Of a DNA stretch of 64,000 nt, positions 55,607-63,558 are shown piece by piece. Position 1 is the stretch's first letter. The number at the start of each line of letters is the position of its first letter. Source of the DNA: Dechloromonas sp. TW-R-39-2 (GTDB lineage: Bacteria > Pseudomonadota > Gammaproteobacteria > Burkholderiales > Rhodocyclaceae); assembly GCF_016864195.1 (NCBI RefSeq), contig NZ_CP045202.1, forward strand, positions 1,457,001 to 1,521,000, in the 5' to 3' direction. Under the pieces are notes generated by a model. That model worked only from the letters and a program-made list of their open reading frames with translations, did not search any database and had not been told where the DNA came from. The translations under genes and the position numbers were made by a program.

Positions 55607-55638
55607 AAAACGCGTGATTATCCTCTAATAATCACGCG
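55607..55638 (-). terminator. Candidate rho terminator, long hairpin
   Basis: An 11-base stem (CGCGTGATTAT/ATAATCACGCG) with a six-base loop lies 37 bases after the rho stop. Only four Ts follow on the minus strand, so termination may be partial. It overlaps the region that should hold the rpmE promoter. Confidence 0.55.
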
Positions 55639-55674
55639 CTTGCAATATAAATCGGGATATGGTTTTTGCTGGGC

Positions 55675-56934
55675 TTAGCCGCGACGCATGGCGTCGAAAA
55701 ATTCCTGGTTGCCCTTGGTCGATTTGACCTTGTCGAGCAGGAATTCCATGGCTTCCAGATCGTCCATCGGGTAGCAGAGCTTGCGCAGGACCCACATCTT
55801 CTGCAGCACGTCCGGCTTGAGCAGCAGCTCTTCGCGGCGCGTGCCGGAGCGATTGACGTTGACCGCCGGGTACATCCGCTTCTCGGCCATGCGGCGGTCG
55901 AGGTGGATTTCCGAGTTGCCGGTGCCCTTGAATTCTTCGTAGATCACTTCGTCCATGCGCGAGCCGGTGTCGATCAGCGCCGTGGCGAGGATGGTCAGTG
56001 AACCGCCTTCCTCGATGTTGCGCGCCGCACCGAAGAAGCGCTTCGGCTTCTGCAGGGCGTTGGCGTCGACGCCGCCGGTCAGCACCTTGCCGGAAGCAGG
56101 TTGGACGGTGTTGTAAGCGCGGGCGAGGCGGGTGATCGAGTCGAGCAGGATGACGACATCCTTCTTGTGTTCGACCAGGCGCTTGGCCTTCTCGATGACC
56201 ATTTCGGCGACCGCGACATGGCGCGAGGCCGGCTCGTCGAAGGTCGAGGCGACGACTTCACCCTTCACCGTGCGGGTCATTTCAGTCACTTCTTCCGGGC
56301 GCTCATCGATCAGCAGGACGATGAGGACGACTTCCGGATGATTGGCCGTGATGGCGTGCGCGATATTTTGCAGCATCACCGTCTTGCCGGTCTTTGGCGG
56401 CGCGACGAGCAGGCCGCGCTGGCCGCAGCCGATCGGGGCAATCATGTCGATGACGCGGCTGGTGATGTTTTCTTCGGACTTGATGTCGCGTTCGAGCTTG
56501 AGATGACGCGTCGGATGCAACGGCGTCAGGTTCTCGAACATGATCTTGTTCTTGTTGGCTTCCGGCGGGAAGCCATTGATCGATTCAAGCTTGGTCAGCG
56601 CGACATAGCGTTCGCCATCTTTCGGCGTCCGGATTTCACCGGCGATGGTGTCACCAGTCCGCAGGTTGAAACGGCGGACCTGGGAGGGAGAGACGTAGAT
56701 GTCGTCGGTGTTGGCCAGGTATGACGTATCCGGCGAGCGAAGGAAGCCGAAACCATCGGAGAGCACTTCAAGGGTGCCGTCGCCGTAGATGGTGACGCCC
56801 TTTTTGGCTTCGTGTTTGAGGATGGCGTAAATCAGTTCTTGCTTGCGCATCCGGTTGGCATTCTCGATGCCGGCCTCGGTGGCCATGTCGAGCAGTTTGC
56901 TGACGTGATGCGTCTTTAGTTCGGAAAGTTGCAT
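55675..56934 (-). CDS. rho: Transcription termination factor Rho
   Basis: Rho is the hexameric RNA helicase that ends many transcripts. The 419-residue protein has the N-terminal Rho domain ([18 protein letters not shown]), the RNA-binding cold-shock-like domain (about 48-118, [10 protein letters not shown]) and the ATPase (about 150-419) with P-loop APPKTGKT and Walker [10 protein letters not shown]. It is full length without the long inserts of some phyla. It lies 150 bases after trxA, as in E. coli; a hairpin lies in this leader. Confidence 0.98.
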   Translation of the reverse strand: MQLSELKTHHVSKLLDMATEAGIENANRMRKQELIYAILKHEAKKGVTIYGDGTLEVLSDGFGFLRSPDTSYLANTDDIYVSPSQVRRFNLRTGDTIAGEIRTPKDGERYVALTKLESINGFPPEANKNKIMFENLTPLHPTRHLKLERDIKSEENITSRVIDMIAPIGCGQRGLLVAPPKTGKTVMLQNIAHAITANHPEVVLIVLLIDERPEEVTEMTRTVKGEVVASTFDEPASRHVAVAEMVIEKAKRLVEHKKDVVILLDSITRLARAYNTVQPASGKVLTGGVDANALQKPKRFFGAARNIEEGGSLTILATALIDTGSRMDEVIYEEFKGTGNSEIHLDRRMAEKRMYPAVNVNRSGTRREELLLKPDVLQKMWVLRKLCYPMDDLEAMEFLLDKVKSTKGNQEFFDAMRRG

Positions 56935-57043
56935 GTGTGCGAATATGTGGCACCTGGGCGGGACGGACGGAATCCGGGCCGGAGGGGGTGCGATTTTCCT
57001 GGAGAGGGGAGTGATTGACGCCGGCCGGTGGCTCTAGCGTCTG

Positions 57044-57070
57044 CCTGAAGGTACAGAACGCACCTTCAGG
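57044..57070 (-). promoter_or_regulatory. Hairpin in the trxA-rho interval
   Basis: Perfect nine-base arms CCTGAAGGT/ACCTTCAGG with a nine-base loop, 17 bases after the trxA stop and about 110 bases before rho. No T-run follows on the minus strand, so it is not an intrinsic terminator. It could stabilise trxA mRNA or belong to a rho leader. Confidence 0.45.
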
Positions 57071-57087
57071 CCGGGAGACTACGGAGA

Positions 57088-57414
57088 TTACAGGTTGCTG
57101 TCAATAAATGCGGCAAGTTGCGACTTGGACAGTGCGCCAACCTTGGTTGCTTCGACATTGCCATTCTTGAAGATCATCAGGGTCGGGATGCCACGGATGC
57201 CGAACTTGGCCGGGGTGGCCTGGTTGTCATCGATGTTGACCTTGGTGACCTTGAGTTTGCCAGCGTATTCGTTGGCGATTTCGTCGAGGATGGGTGCAAT
57301 CATCTTGCACGGACCGCACCATTCTGCCCAGTAGTCGACCAGAACCGGTTGCTGCGCCTGCAGCACTTCGGCTTCAAAGGTGTCGTCGGTGACGTAATGG
57401 ATGTGCTCGCTCAT
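57088..57414 (-). CDS. trxA: Thioredoxin 1
   Basis: A 108-residue thioredoxin with the active site WCGPC (Cys33 and Cys36) and the cis-Pro loop [11 protein letters not shown]. It reduces disulfides of ribonucleotide reductase and other proteins. The frame is open 21 codons further upstream, but [14 protein letters not shown] is the family start. The trxA-rho order is conserved across proteobacteria. Confidence 0.97.
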   Translation of the reverse strand: MSEHIHYVTDDTFEAEVLQAQQPVLVDYWAEWCGPCKMIAPILDEIANEYAGKLKVTKVNIDDNQATPAKFGIRGIPTLMIFKNGNVEATKVGALSKSQLAAFIDSNL

Positions 57415-57495
57415 TAAATGCCTCGTGGGATGGGGTGTGACTAATATCAGGTTTGCGCCCGGGAGGGCGCGGGTCAATTTGGCAAGATGCTAGCG

Positions 57496-57517
57496 AAAAA
57501 AAAGGGCTTAGGGAAGC
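57496..57517 (-). terminator. Weak terminator-like element after dctR
   Basis: A four-base stem (GCTT/AAGC) just after the dctR stop, then CCC and eight Ts on the minus strand. The T-run is good but the stem is short. Confidence 0.35.
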
Positions 57518-57518
57518 G

Positions 57519-58121
57519 TTACTGTCCGGGTTTTAGCAAATTGGCCAGCTCGACTGCGGTCTTGACCTGCATTTTGTCGAAAAGGTTGGCGCGATGTACT
57601 TCGACGGTGCGCATGCTGATATTCAGTTCGTCGGCAATGACCTTGTTGAACTTGCCGGCCAGGACCAGTTCCATGATCTGGCGCTCGCGTGTTGTCAGGC
57701 TGGAAAGTCGGGTTTTGACCGAGTCGACCGTGGCATTGGCTGCGCGTTGTCGCGCATCAAGCTCCATGGCTTGTTCAATGCGCGTCGCCAGTTCATTGTC
57801 GTTCAGCGGTTTCTCGAAGAAATCGAAGGCGCCTTTTTTCAGCGTGGCTACGGCCAGGGGGACGTCGCCGTGGCCGGTCAGGAAAATGACGGGGAGTGTG
57901 GATTGGCGTTCGCGCAACTGATCAAAGCAATCGAGGCCGCTCATCCCGGACATGCGCATGTCGAGTACGACGCAGCCATTCGTACTTGGACTCCAGGCGG
58001 CCAGGAATGCTTCGGCCGATGCGTAGGTGGTGCAGGGAATGGCCCGTGTTTTAAGTAACCAGGCCAGCGCGTCAAGGATGGCTTCGTCGTCATCGACCAG
58101 ATGGGCTTGGGGCGTGTTCAT
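57519..58121 (-). CDS. dctR: FixJ/DctR-type response regulator
   Basis: A 200-residue regulator with a receiver (about 4-118; Asp11, Asp12, phospho-Asp54 in VVLDMRMSGMSG, Lys104) and a LuxR-type helix-turn-helix (about 138-195; TTRERQIMELVLAG, then MRTVEVHRANLF). The start overlaps the end of the kinase gene (ATGA), so they form one two-component pair. By analogy with DctSR of Rhodobacter and other proteobacteria it should activate C4-dicarboxylate uptake genes. Matching palindromes stand before dctA and dctP in this window. It is not the sigma-54 DctD type, as it lacks an AAA+ domain. Confidence 0.88.
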   Translation of the reverse strand: MNTPQAHLVDDDEAILDALAWLLKTRAIPCTTYASAEAFLAAWSPSTNGCVVLDMRMSGMSGLDCFDQLRERQSTLPVIFLTGHGDVPLAVATLKKGAFDFFEKPLNDNELATRIEQAMELDARQRAANATVDSVKTRLSSLTTRERQIMELVLAGKFNKVIADELNISMRTVEVHRANLFDKMQVKTAVELANLLKPGQ

Positions 58122-60103
58122 GCGGCTTCCAGGGAAAGTGTGAACGTAAATATCGTGCCGGTGCCTGTGGGAGATTGAATATTGTCTTCCGCCCACAGTC
58201 GACCGCGATGAAATTCAATGATCGAGCGACAGATCGAGAGGCCAACGCCCATGCCTTCGGGCTTGGTTGTGAAGAAAGCGGTGAATAGCTTGTCGCGGAT
58301 TTCTTGGCTGATGCCACTGCCGTGATCGCTGACGCTGACGCTCAATTCGGTTTCGCTGAGTTCCGTGGCAATGCGCAGGATACGATGTGGTTCCGGGGTG
58401 GCGCTCATGGCTTCCATGGCGTTGCGGATCAGGTTGAGCAGCACCTGTTCGAGCATCAGACGGTCTGCCGGGATGGGCGGGAGACGGGGAATCTCGCAGT
58501 CGATCCGGATGTGGTACTTGCGGGCATCCGCCTCGACAAAGCCGAGGCAGTCCTCGATGACTTCGCCGATGGCACAGGGGGCGCGCTTGGGTTCGCTCTT
58601 GCGGACGAAGTCATGGACCCGGCGGATGATCTTGCCGGCTCGCTGCGCCTGGACGCCCAGTTTTTCGAGTGCGGGCCGGATTTCTTGCGCCGCAACGTTG
58701 GGGCGTTCGAGCAAGTTCAGGCAGCCGCTGTTGTAGCTGGCAATGGCGGCGAGTGGCTGGTTCAGTTCGTGGGCCAGCGTCGATGCCATTTCACCCATGG
58801 TGACCAGGCGGGCAGTGAACTGCAGTTGTTCCTGTTGTTGCCGAGCCAGTTCTTCGGCTCGCCGGCGCTCGGTGACGTCGAGTACGGATGCCATCCAGCC
58901 GGTGTGCAGGCCGTTGCCGTCAATCAGTTTTGCTTCGTAAACCAGTGCGTGAAAACGCTCGCCGTTTTTGCGCATGAAAGTCATCTCGAAGCCGTCGGGC
59001 GGGGCTTCGCCGGCCATGACGGCCTGATGGACGGCAAACGTTTCGTCGATCTGCTCTGGTACCCAGTAGGGCATTGGTGGAACTTTGCCGACCAGCTCTT
59101 CGCTGCTGAAACCGGTGATCTTGCAGAAGGCAGGGTTAACGTAGATGACTTCGCCTTTCAGGTCGCGAGCGCGCATGCCAACCGTCAGTGAGTTTTCCAT
59201 GGCGGTACGAAAGGCGTGTTCAGCTCTGAGCGCCTCCTCTGCTCGCGAGCGTTTTTTCATCAGATCGCGGACCAGCCAGAGGCTCCAGAATACGCCGCCA
59301 GCCAGGAGAAGGATGGCACCAGCCAGCAGGCGTTGCAGGGGATTGGCCGCTGTCTGGTAGCTGGTGACGCGAAATTGCAAGCCATAGCCAGGGGGTTCGA
59401 ACGGCAGGTTGTAGCTGATGTGTGGTGTGCCCTGAATATTCGATTTTGCGGCGTACTGGATATCGTTGTCGTCAATGATGGTGACTTGATATTTTTCGGC
59501 AAACCACCAGGGTACGAGATCGGCCAGCAGGGTGTCGAAGCTGTACACAGCAACCAGCGCGCCGACAAACTCGCGGTCGACGAAGATTGGTACGGCAATT
59601 TCAAAGTGTGCTGTATTGCCGGTCAGCAGGAACGGTTCACTGTAAATGCGCTTGCCAAGCCGGGCGGCCAGTTCGAATGCTTTTTGCGTGACGGGAGGGC
59701 CGAACGATTCGATTTCTCCATCGGGTGGGCCGGCGGCCGGAATGGCATCGACCACATTGCGGCGTTTGTCGAACCACAGAATTTGCGATACATCGGAGTT
59801 GTTCTTGAGTATGTGCCCGGCGCGCAGCCGGAATGTTTTCTTTGATTCGGCCCCCATGCTTAATTCCGAGGCCAGTTCCTGCATTTGTTCTTCTGTGCCG
59901 CTGAGATGGAAGCGGACGTTTTGTTCGAGCCAGAGAACATCTTTGATCAGGCTGGTGCGTTCCTCGTCTATTTCATTTTGCTGGAGCAGCCAAAGTAGCG
60001 CGACAACCGCAGCCAAAAGCAAGACGACGCCAAGTTTTGGAAGCGCCAGCAGAATGCGCAGGCGCCGGGTGCCGGGAGGGATGATCGGGGTGCTCGAACT
60101 CAT
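58118..60103 (-). CDS. dctS: C4-dicarboxylate sensor histidine kinase DctS-type
   Basis: A 661-residue membrane kinase. Helix about 20-40, a periplasmic Cache-like domain (about 45-270; ILWFDKRRNVVDAIP), helix about 272-292, one PAS domain (about 305-425), HisKA with His445 (TLAHELNQPLAAI) and HATPase_c to the end (LLNLIRNAMEA). The AHELNQPL phospho-His box is typical of the FixL/DctS kinase group, which pairs with FixJ-type regulators such as the one downstream. Periplasmic sensing of succinate, malate or fumarate is inferred from the neighbouring transporters. Confidence 0.88.
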   Translation of the reverse strand: MSSSTPIIPPGTRRLRILLALPKLGVVLLLAAVVALLWLLQQNEIDEERTSLIKDVLWLEQNVRFHLSGTEEQMQELASELSMGAESKKTFRLRAGHILKNNSDVSQILWFDKRRNVVDAIPAAGPPDGEIESFGPPVTQKAFELAARLGKRIYSEPFLLTGNTAHFEIAVPIFVDREFVGALVAVYSFDTLLADLVPWWFAEKYQVTIIDDNDIQYAAKSNIQGTPHISYNLPFEPPGYGLQFRVTSYQTAANPLQRLLAGAILLLAGGVFWSLWLVRDLMKKRSRAEEALRAEHAFRTAMENSLTVGMRARDLKGEVIYVNPAFCKITGFSSEELVGKVPPMPYWVPEQIDETFAVHQAVMAGEAPPDGFEMTFMRKNGERFHALVYEAKLIDGNGLHTGWMASVLDVTERRRAEELARQQQEQLQFTARLVTMGEMASTLAHELNQPLAAIASYNSGCLNLLERPNVAAQEIRPALEKLGVQAQRAGKIIRRVHDFVRKSEPKRAPCAIGEVIEDCLGFVEADARKYHIRIDCEIPRLPPIPADRLMLEQVLLNLIRNAMEAMSATPEPHRILRIATELSETELSVSVSDHGSGISQEIRDKLFTAFFTTKPEGMGVGLSICRSIIEFHRGRLWAEDNIQSPTGTGTIFTFTLSLEAA

Positions 60104-60141
60104 GGCGCAAATGGTACACCACGCAGTTTGTCTTGCTGCCT

Positions 60142-60159
60142 ATTGTGGGTATCCACAAT
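60142..60159. promoter_or_regulatory. Palindrome, candidate DctR site 1 (dctS-dctA)
   Basis: ATTGTGGGTATCCACAAT has perfect seven-base arms and a four-base centre. It recurs as TTGTGG-ATAA-CCACAA before dctP, and nowhere else that I noticed. Confidence 0.65.
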
Positions 60160-60174
60160 ACGGATATCCACAAT
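60157..60174. promoter_or_regulatory. Degenerate palindrome, candidate DctR site 2 (dctA promoter)
   Basis: The right arm ATCCACAAT repeats site 1 exactly, the left arm is imperfect. Its centre (60165-60166) is 15 bases from that of site 1. If GATACT at 60197-60202 is the dctA -10, the centre is at about -43, a normal activator position. Confidence 0.5.
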
Positions 60175-60257
60175 GGTGAAATGAGTTGCATCTGACGATA
60201 CTTGCGCCCGCAAAATCGTGAGTTATTCGAGGGTTGTCACCAAAGGGGCTAGGTTCC

Positions 60258-61607
60258 ATGGCAAAAAAAGCGGTTTATAAAAGTCTATATTTTCAGGTGA
60301 TCATCGCGATCATCATTGGTGTTTCGCTGGGGCATTTCTACCCCGAAACCGGTGCGGCGATGAAACCGCTCGGCGATGGCTTCATCAAGCTGATCAAGAT
60401 GATCATCGCACCGATCATCTTCTGTACCATCGTGGTCGGCATTGCCGGCATGGAAGACATGAAAAAAGTCGGCAAGACGGGTGGTCTCGCCGTTTTGTAC
60501 TTTGAGGTCGTCAGCACGATTGCCTTGGTCATCGGCCTGATCGTCGTCAATTTCTGGCAGCCGGGTGTTGGCATGAATGTCGATCCTTCGACACTCGATA
60601 CCAAGGGAATTGCCAAGTACGCTGCACCGGGCCAGATGCAGTCGACCACCGACTTCCTGATGAACATCATCCCGACCAGCGTGGTTGATGCTTTTGCCAA
60701 GGGCGACATGCTGCAGGTCCTGTTTTTCTCGATCCTGTTCGGTTACTCGATGCATGCTTTTGGTGAACGGGGCAAGCCGGTTTTTGAATTGATCGAAAAA
60801 CTGTCGCACGTGCTGTTCGGCATTGTCGGTGTGATCATGAAAGTGGCTCCGATCGGTGCTTTCGGTGCGATGGCTTATACCATCGGCAAGCATGGTGTCG
60901 GCAGCCTGACCCAGCTGGCCAGTCTGATGGGCGCTTTCTACCTGACCTGCGTCATCTTTATCTTTGGCGTGTTGGGTAGTATTGCTGCATTCCATGGCTT
61001 CTCGATCATCAAGCTGATCAAGTACATCAAGGAAGAGTTGTTCCTGGTGCTTGGCACTTCCTCTTCGGAATCCGCTTTGCCGCGTCTGATGGCCAAGATG
61101 GAAAATGCCGGTGCTGAAAAATCGGTCGTCGGTCTGGTTGTGCCGACCGGCTACTCCTTCAATCTCGATGGCACCTCGATCTATCTGACGATGGCCGCCA
61201 TCTTCATCGCCCAGGCAACCAATACCCCGCTGGACTTGCAGCACCAGATCACTTTGCTGGTCATTTTGCTGCTCACCTCAAAAGGTGCGGCTGGCGTTAC
61301 AGGGAGTGGCTTTATCGTTCTGGCGGCAACCTTGTCTGCCGTCGGTACCGTGCCAGTGGCCGGCCTGGCCCTGATCCTGGGTATCGACCGTTTCATGTCC
61401 GAAGCACGTGCGCTGACCAACTTCATCGGCAACAGCGTGGCAACGCTGGTTGTTGCCAAGTGGTGCAAGGCGCTGGATGCCGAAAAGCTCGATGCCGTGC
61501 TTAATGGCGAAACGCAGGATGAGGCTGACTACCCCGAACTGGTGCTGGACGATAACGATATCCCGCCGATTCCTCATAGTCCGCGCCCGATTGTCGAGCA
61601 CCATTAA
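60258..61607 (+). CDS. dctA: C4-dicarboxylate:cation symporter DctA
   Basis: A 449-residue secondary transporter of the DAACS family, importing succinate, fumarate, malate and often orotate with protons or sodium. It has about eight helices and two re-entrant loops. Family stretches are [20 protein letters not shown], the serine-rich [30 protein letters not shown] and [18 protein letters not shown], in which the DGT and Asp/Arg/Asn residues contact substrate and cation. ATG 60258 follows AGG; the frame's TTG 60234 is not favoured. It diverges from dctS, with the candidate DctR sites between. Confidence 0.96.
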   Translation: MAKKAVYKSLYFQVIIAIIIGVSLGHFYPETGAAMKPLGDGFIKLIKMIIAPIIFCTIVVGIAGMEDMKKVGKTGGLAVLYFEVVSTIALVIGLIVVNFWQPGVGMNVDPSTLDTKGIAKYAAPGQMQSTTDFLMNIIPTSVVDAFAKGDMLQVLFFSILFGYSMHAFGERGKPVFELIEKLSHVLFGIVGVIMKVAPIGAFGAMAYTIGKHGVGSLTQLASLMGAFYLTCVIFIFGVLGSIAAFHGFSIIKLIKYIKEELFLVLGTSSSESALPRLMAKMENAGAEKSVVGLVVPTGYSFNLDGTSIYLTMAAIFIAQATNTPLDLQHQITLLVILLLTSKGAAGVTGSGFIVLAATLSAVGTVPVAGLALILGIDRFMSEARALTNFIGNSVATLVVAKWCKALDAEKLDAVLNGETQDEADYPELVLDDNDIPPIPHSPRPIVEHH

Positions 61608-61627
61608 GACATTCAAGCGTCAGATAA

Positions 61628-61655
61628 AACCGCCGGCTGGTCCGGCGGTTTTTTT
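61628..61655 (+). terminator. Intrinsic terminator of dctA
   Basis: AACCGCCGG and CCGGCGGTT around a five-base loop, ending in seven Ts. It separates dctA from the TRAP genes. Confidence 0.9.
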
Positions 61656-61683
61656 ATGCCTGAAATTTGCGTGGCGGCAGGAT

Positions 61684-61701
61684 GTTGTGGATAACCACAA
61701 T
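61684..61701. promoter_or_regulatory. Palindrome, candidate DctR site before dctP
   Basis: TTGTGG-ATAA-CCACAA (61685-61700) shares arms with the dctS-dctA palindrome. If TAATAC (61723-61728) is the -10 of dctP, its centre lies near -42, the position of an activator touching RNA polymerase. Confidence 0.65.
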
Positions 61702-61722
61702 ACGCGCCGGTTATATATTTAG

Positions 61723-61728
61723 TAATAC
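61723..61728 (+). promoter_or_regulatory. Possible -10 box of dctPQM
   Basis: TAATAC stands 55 bases before the dctP ATG, with no good -35, as expected for an activator-dependent promoter overlapping the palindrome. TATATT at 61714-61719 is an alternative. Confidence 0.4.
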
Positions 61729-61783
61729 TTTCACTCAGCTGCAAGTCTAAATGCAGCGCTATTACTCTCTGGAGGAGAAAAAT

Positions 61784-62788
61784 ATGAAAATTTCAAAACT
61801 GATGATCGGGCTGTTCGCCGGTATGGTGTCGATTGCCGCTTATGCCCAGCAGCCGATCGTGATCAAGTTCAGCCACGTTGTGGCTGCCGATACGCCAAAG
61901 GGCAAGGCCGCCGAAATGTTTGCCAAAAAGGCTGGCGAACTGACCAAGGGCAAGGTCAAGGTCGAGGTTTATGCCAACTCAACCTTGTACAAGGACAAGG
62001 AAGAAATGGAGGCCTTGCAACTGGGCGCCGTCCAGATGCTGGCGCCGTCGCTGGCCAAGTTTGGGCCGCTTGGCGTCAAGGAATTCGAAGTCTTCGACTT
62101 GCCGTTTATCTTCAGTGACTACGATGCGCTGCGCAAGGTGACCAATGGCGCCGTCGGCAAGCAACTGCTGGCCAAGCTCGAACCCAAGGGTATCCGCGGT
62201 CTGGGATATTGGGACAATGGTTTCAAGTCCTTCTCTCTGAACACACCGGTCAAGACCCCGGCTGATCTGAAAGGCAAGAAACTGCGTATCCAGTCCTCGA
62301 AGGTGCTCGAAGAGGAAGTGCGCGCGCTTGGTGGCCTGCCACAGGTAATGGCTTTCTCCGAGGTGTATCAGGCTTTGCAGACTGGCGTGGTCGACGGTAC
62401 GGAAAACCCGATTTCCAATCTTTACACCCAGAAAATGCATGAAGTCCAGAAGCATCTGACGCTGACCGAGCATGGTTACCTGGGCTACGCCGTCATCGTG
62501 AACAAGAAGTTCTGGGACGGTTTGCCGGCGGATGTGCGCGGGCAGTTGGAAGATGCCATGGAGCAGGCTACGCGTTATGCCAACCAGATCGCCAAGGTTG
62601 AAAACGAAAGTTCCCTCGAAGCGGTGAAGAAGAGTGGCAAGACGACGGTCTACGTGCCGACCAAGGAAGAGCGCCTGGCTTTCAAGAAAGCCCTGGTGCC
62701 GGTCCATCAGAAGATGGAAGGTCGCGTTGGCAAGGATGTCATTCAAGCGGTCTACAAGGACACCGGCTTCAAGCCAGACAGTCTCTAA
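61784..62788 (+). CDS. dctP: TRAP transporter solute-binding protein DctP
   Basis: A 334-residue periplasmic binding protein of the DctP family, with signal peptide MKISKLMIGLFAGMVSIAAYA. Family stretches are FSHVVAADTPKGKAAEMFA, KGKKLRIQSSKVLEEEVRALG, in which Arg is the usual carboxylate anchor, and GVVDGTENPISNLYTQK. ATG 61784 follows a strong GGAGGAG. Together with DctQ and DctM it makes a sodium-driven C4-dicarboxylate importer of high affinity; the ligand is inferred by family and by DctSR next door. A hairpin follows before dctQ. Confidence 0.95.
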   Translation: MKISKLMIGLFAGMVSIAAYAQQPIVIKFSHVVAADTPKGKAAEMFAKKAGELTKGKVKVEVYANSTLYKDKEEMEALQLGAVQMLAPSLAKFGPLGVKEFEVFDLPFIFSDYDALRKVTNGAVGKQLLAKLEPKGIRGLGYWDNGFKSFSLNTPVKTPADLKGKKLRIQSSKVLEEEVRALGGLPQVMAFSEVYQALQTGVVDGTENPISNLYTQKMHEVQKHLTLTEHGYLGYAVIVNKKFWDGLPADVRGQLEDAMEQATRYANQIAKVENESSLEAVKKSGKTTVYVPTKEERLAFKKALVPVHQKMEGRVGKDVIQAVYKDTGFKPDSL

Positions 62789-62806
62789 GCGCCAGTGCAA
62801 CAAAAT

Positions 62807-62824
62807 CGGGGGCGCAGGCCCCCG
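62807..62824 (+). repeat. GC hairpin between dctP and dctQ
   Basis: CGGGGGC and GCCCCCG with a GCAG loop, and no T-run. It follows dctP by 18 bases. Such structures often keep binding-protein mRNA stable relative to the permease genes. Confidence 0.55.
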
Positions 62825-62847
62825 AGTCACGAATGGGGGAATAACCT

Positions 62848-63558
62848 ATGTTGAACAGGGCACTCAATCATCTTGAAGAGTTGCTGGTCACGCTGCTGAT
62901 GGGCGCGGCGACCGTCATCATCTTCATCTCGGTGGCGCACCGTTACATGGCTGGCGTCGAAATTCCTGTCTTGCAGGATTGGCTGCTGACGCTCAATTTC
63001 AGTTGGGCGCAGGAGTTGTGCATCATCATGTTTGTCTGGATGGCAAAGTTTGGTGCCGCTTATGGCGTGCGGACCGGCATCCACGTTGGCGTCGATGTGT
63101 TGATCAATCGGCTTGATGACAAGATGCGTGGGAAATTCATCGTTTTCGGCCTGCTGGCTGGTGCGACCTTCACCGGTATCGTGGCCACCCTTGGTGCGAA
63201 TTTTGTCTGGGAAAACGGTGCGCACTACGCCATTTTCCAATTTTTCGGGATTGATACCGGCGACAACTACGAAGGGCCGACGACGCCTGACCTTGAGTGG
63301 CCGACCTGGATCGTTTATAGCGCCATTCCGCTGGGCTCGTCGTTGATGAGCTTCCGCTTCCTGCAGGTGACTTGGAGTTTCCTGAAAACCGGAGAGTTGC
63401 CGCACCACGATCACGGTCATGTCGATGGCCTGGAGGATGAAAAACCACCGGTTAACGTCAATCTTTACGGCATGGACGACAATCTGCACATGCACGATCT
63501 CAAGCATCCGATGGTTGGTGAGCGCCAGAATGACAAAAAAGGGAGCGACCAATCATGA
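62848..63558 (+). CDS. dctQ: TRAP transporter small permease DctQ with extended C-terminus
   Basis: A 236-residue small TRAP membrane subunit with four predicted helices (about 10-33, 50-72, 88-112, 150-172). The conserved SWAQELCIIMFVWMAKFGAA stretch and GVDVLINRL are present. It is longer than most DctQ proteins: after residue about 180 a hydrophilic tail of some 55 residues carries HHDHGH and HMHDLKH. The tail faces the cytoplasm if the topology is normal. The stop overlaps dctM (ATGA). Confidence 0.9.
   Translation: MLNRALNHLEELLVTLLMGAATVIIFISVAHRYMAGVEIPVLQDWLLTLNFSWAQELCIIMFVWMAKFGAAYGVRTGIHVGVDVLINRLDDKMRGKFIVFGLLAGATFTGIVATLGANFVWENGAHYAIFQFFGIDTGDNYEGPTTPDLEWPTWIVYSAIPLGSSLMSFRFLQVTWSFLKTGELPHHDHGHVDGLEDEKPPVNVNLYGMDDNLHMHDLKHPMVGERQNDKKGSDQS

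Noticed and set aside
57455..57470. GCGCCC/GGGCGC hairpin upstream of trxA as a terminator
   Set aside because: No T-run on either side, and the dctR T-run lies on the far side of it.
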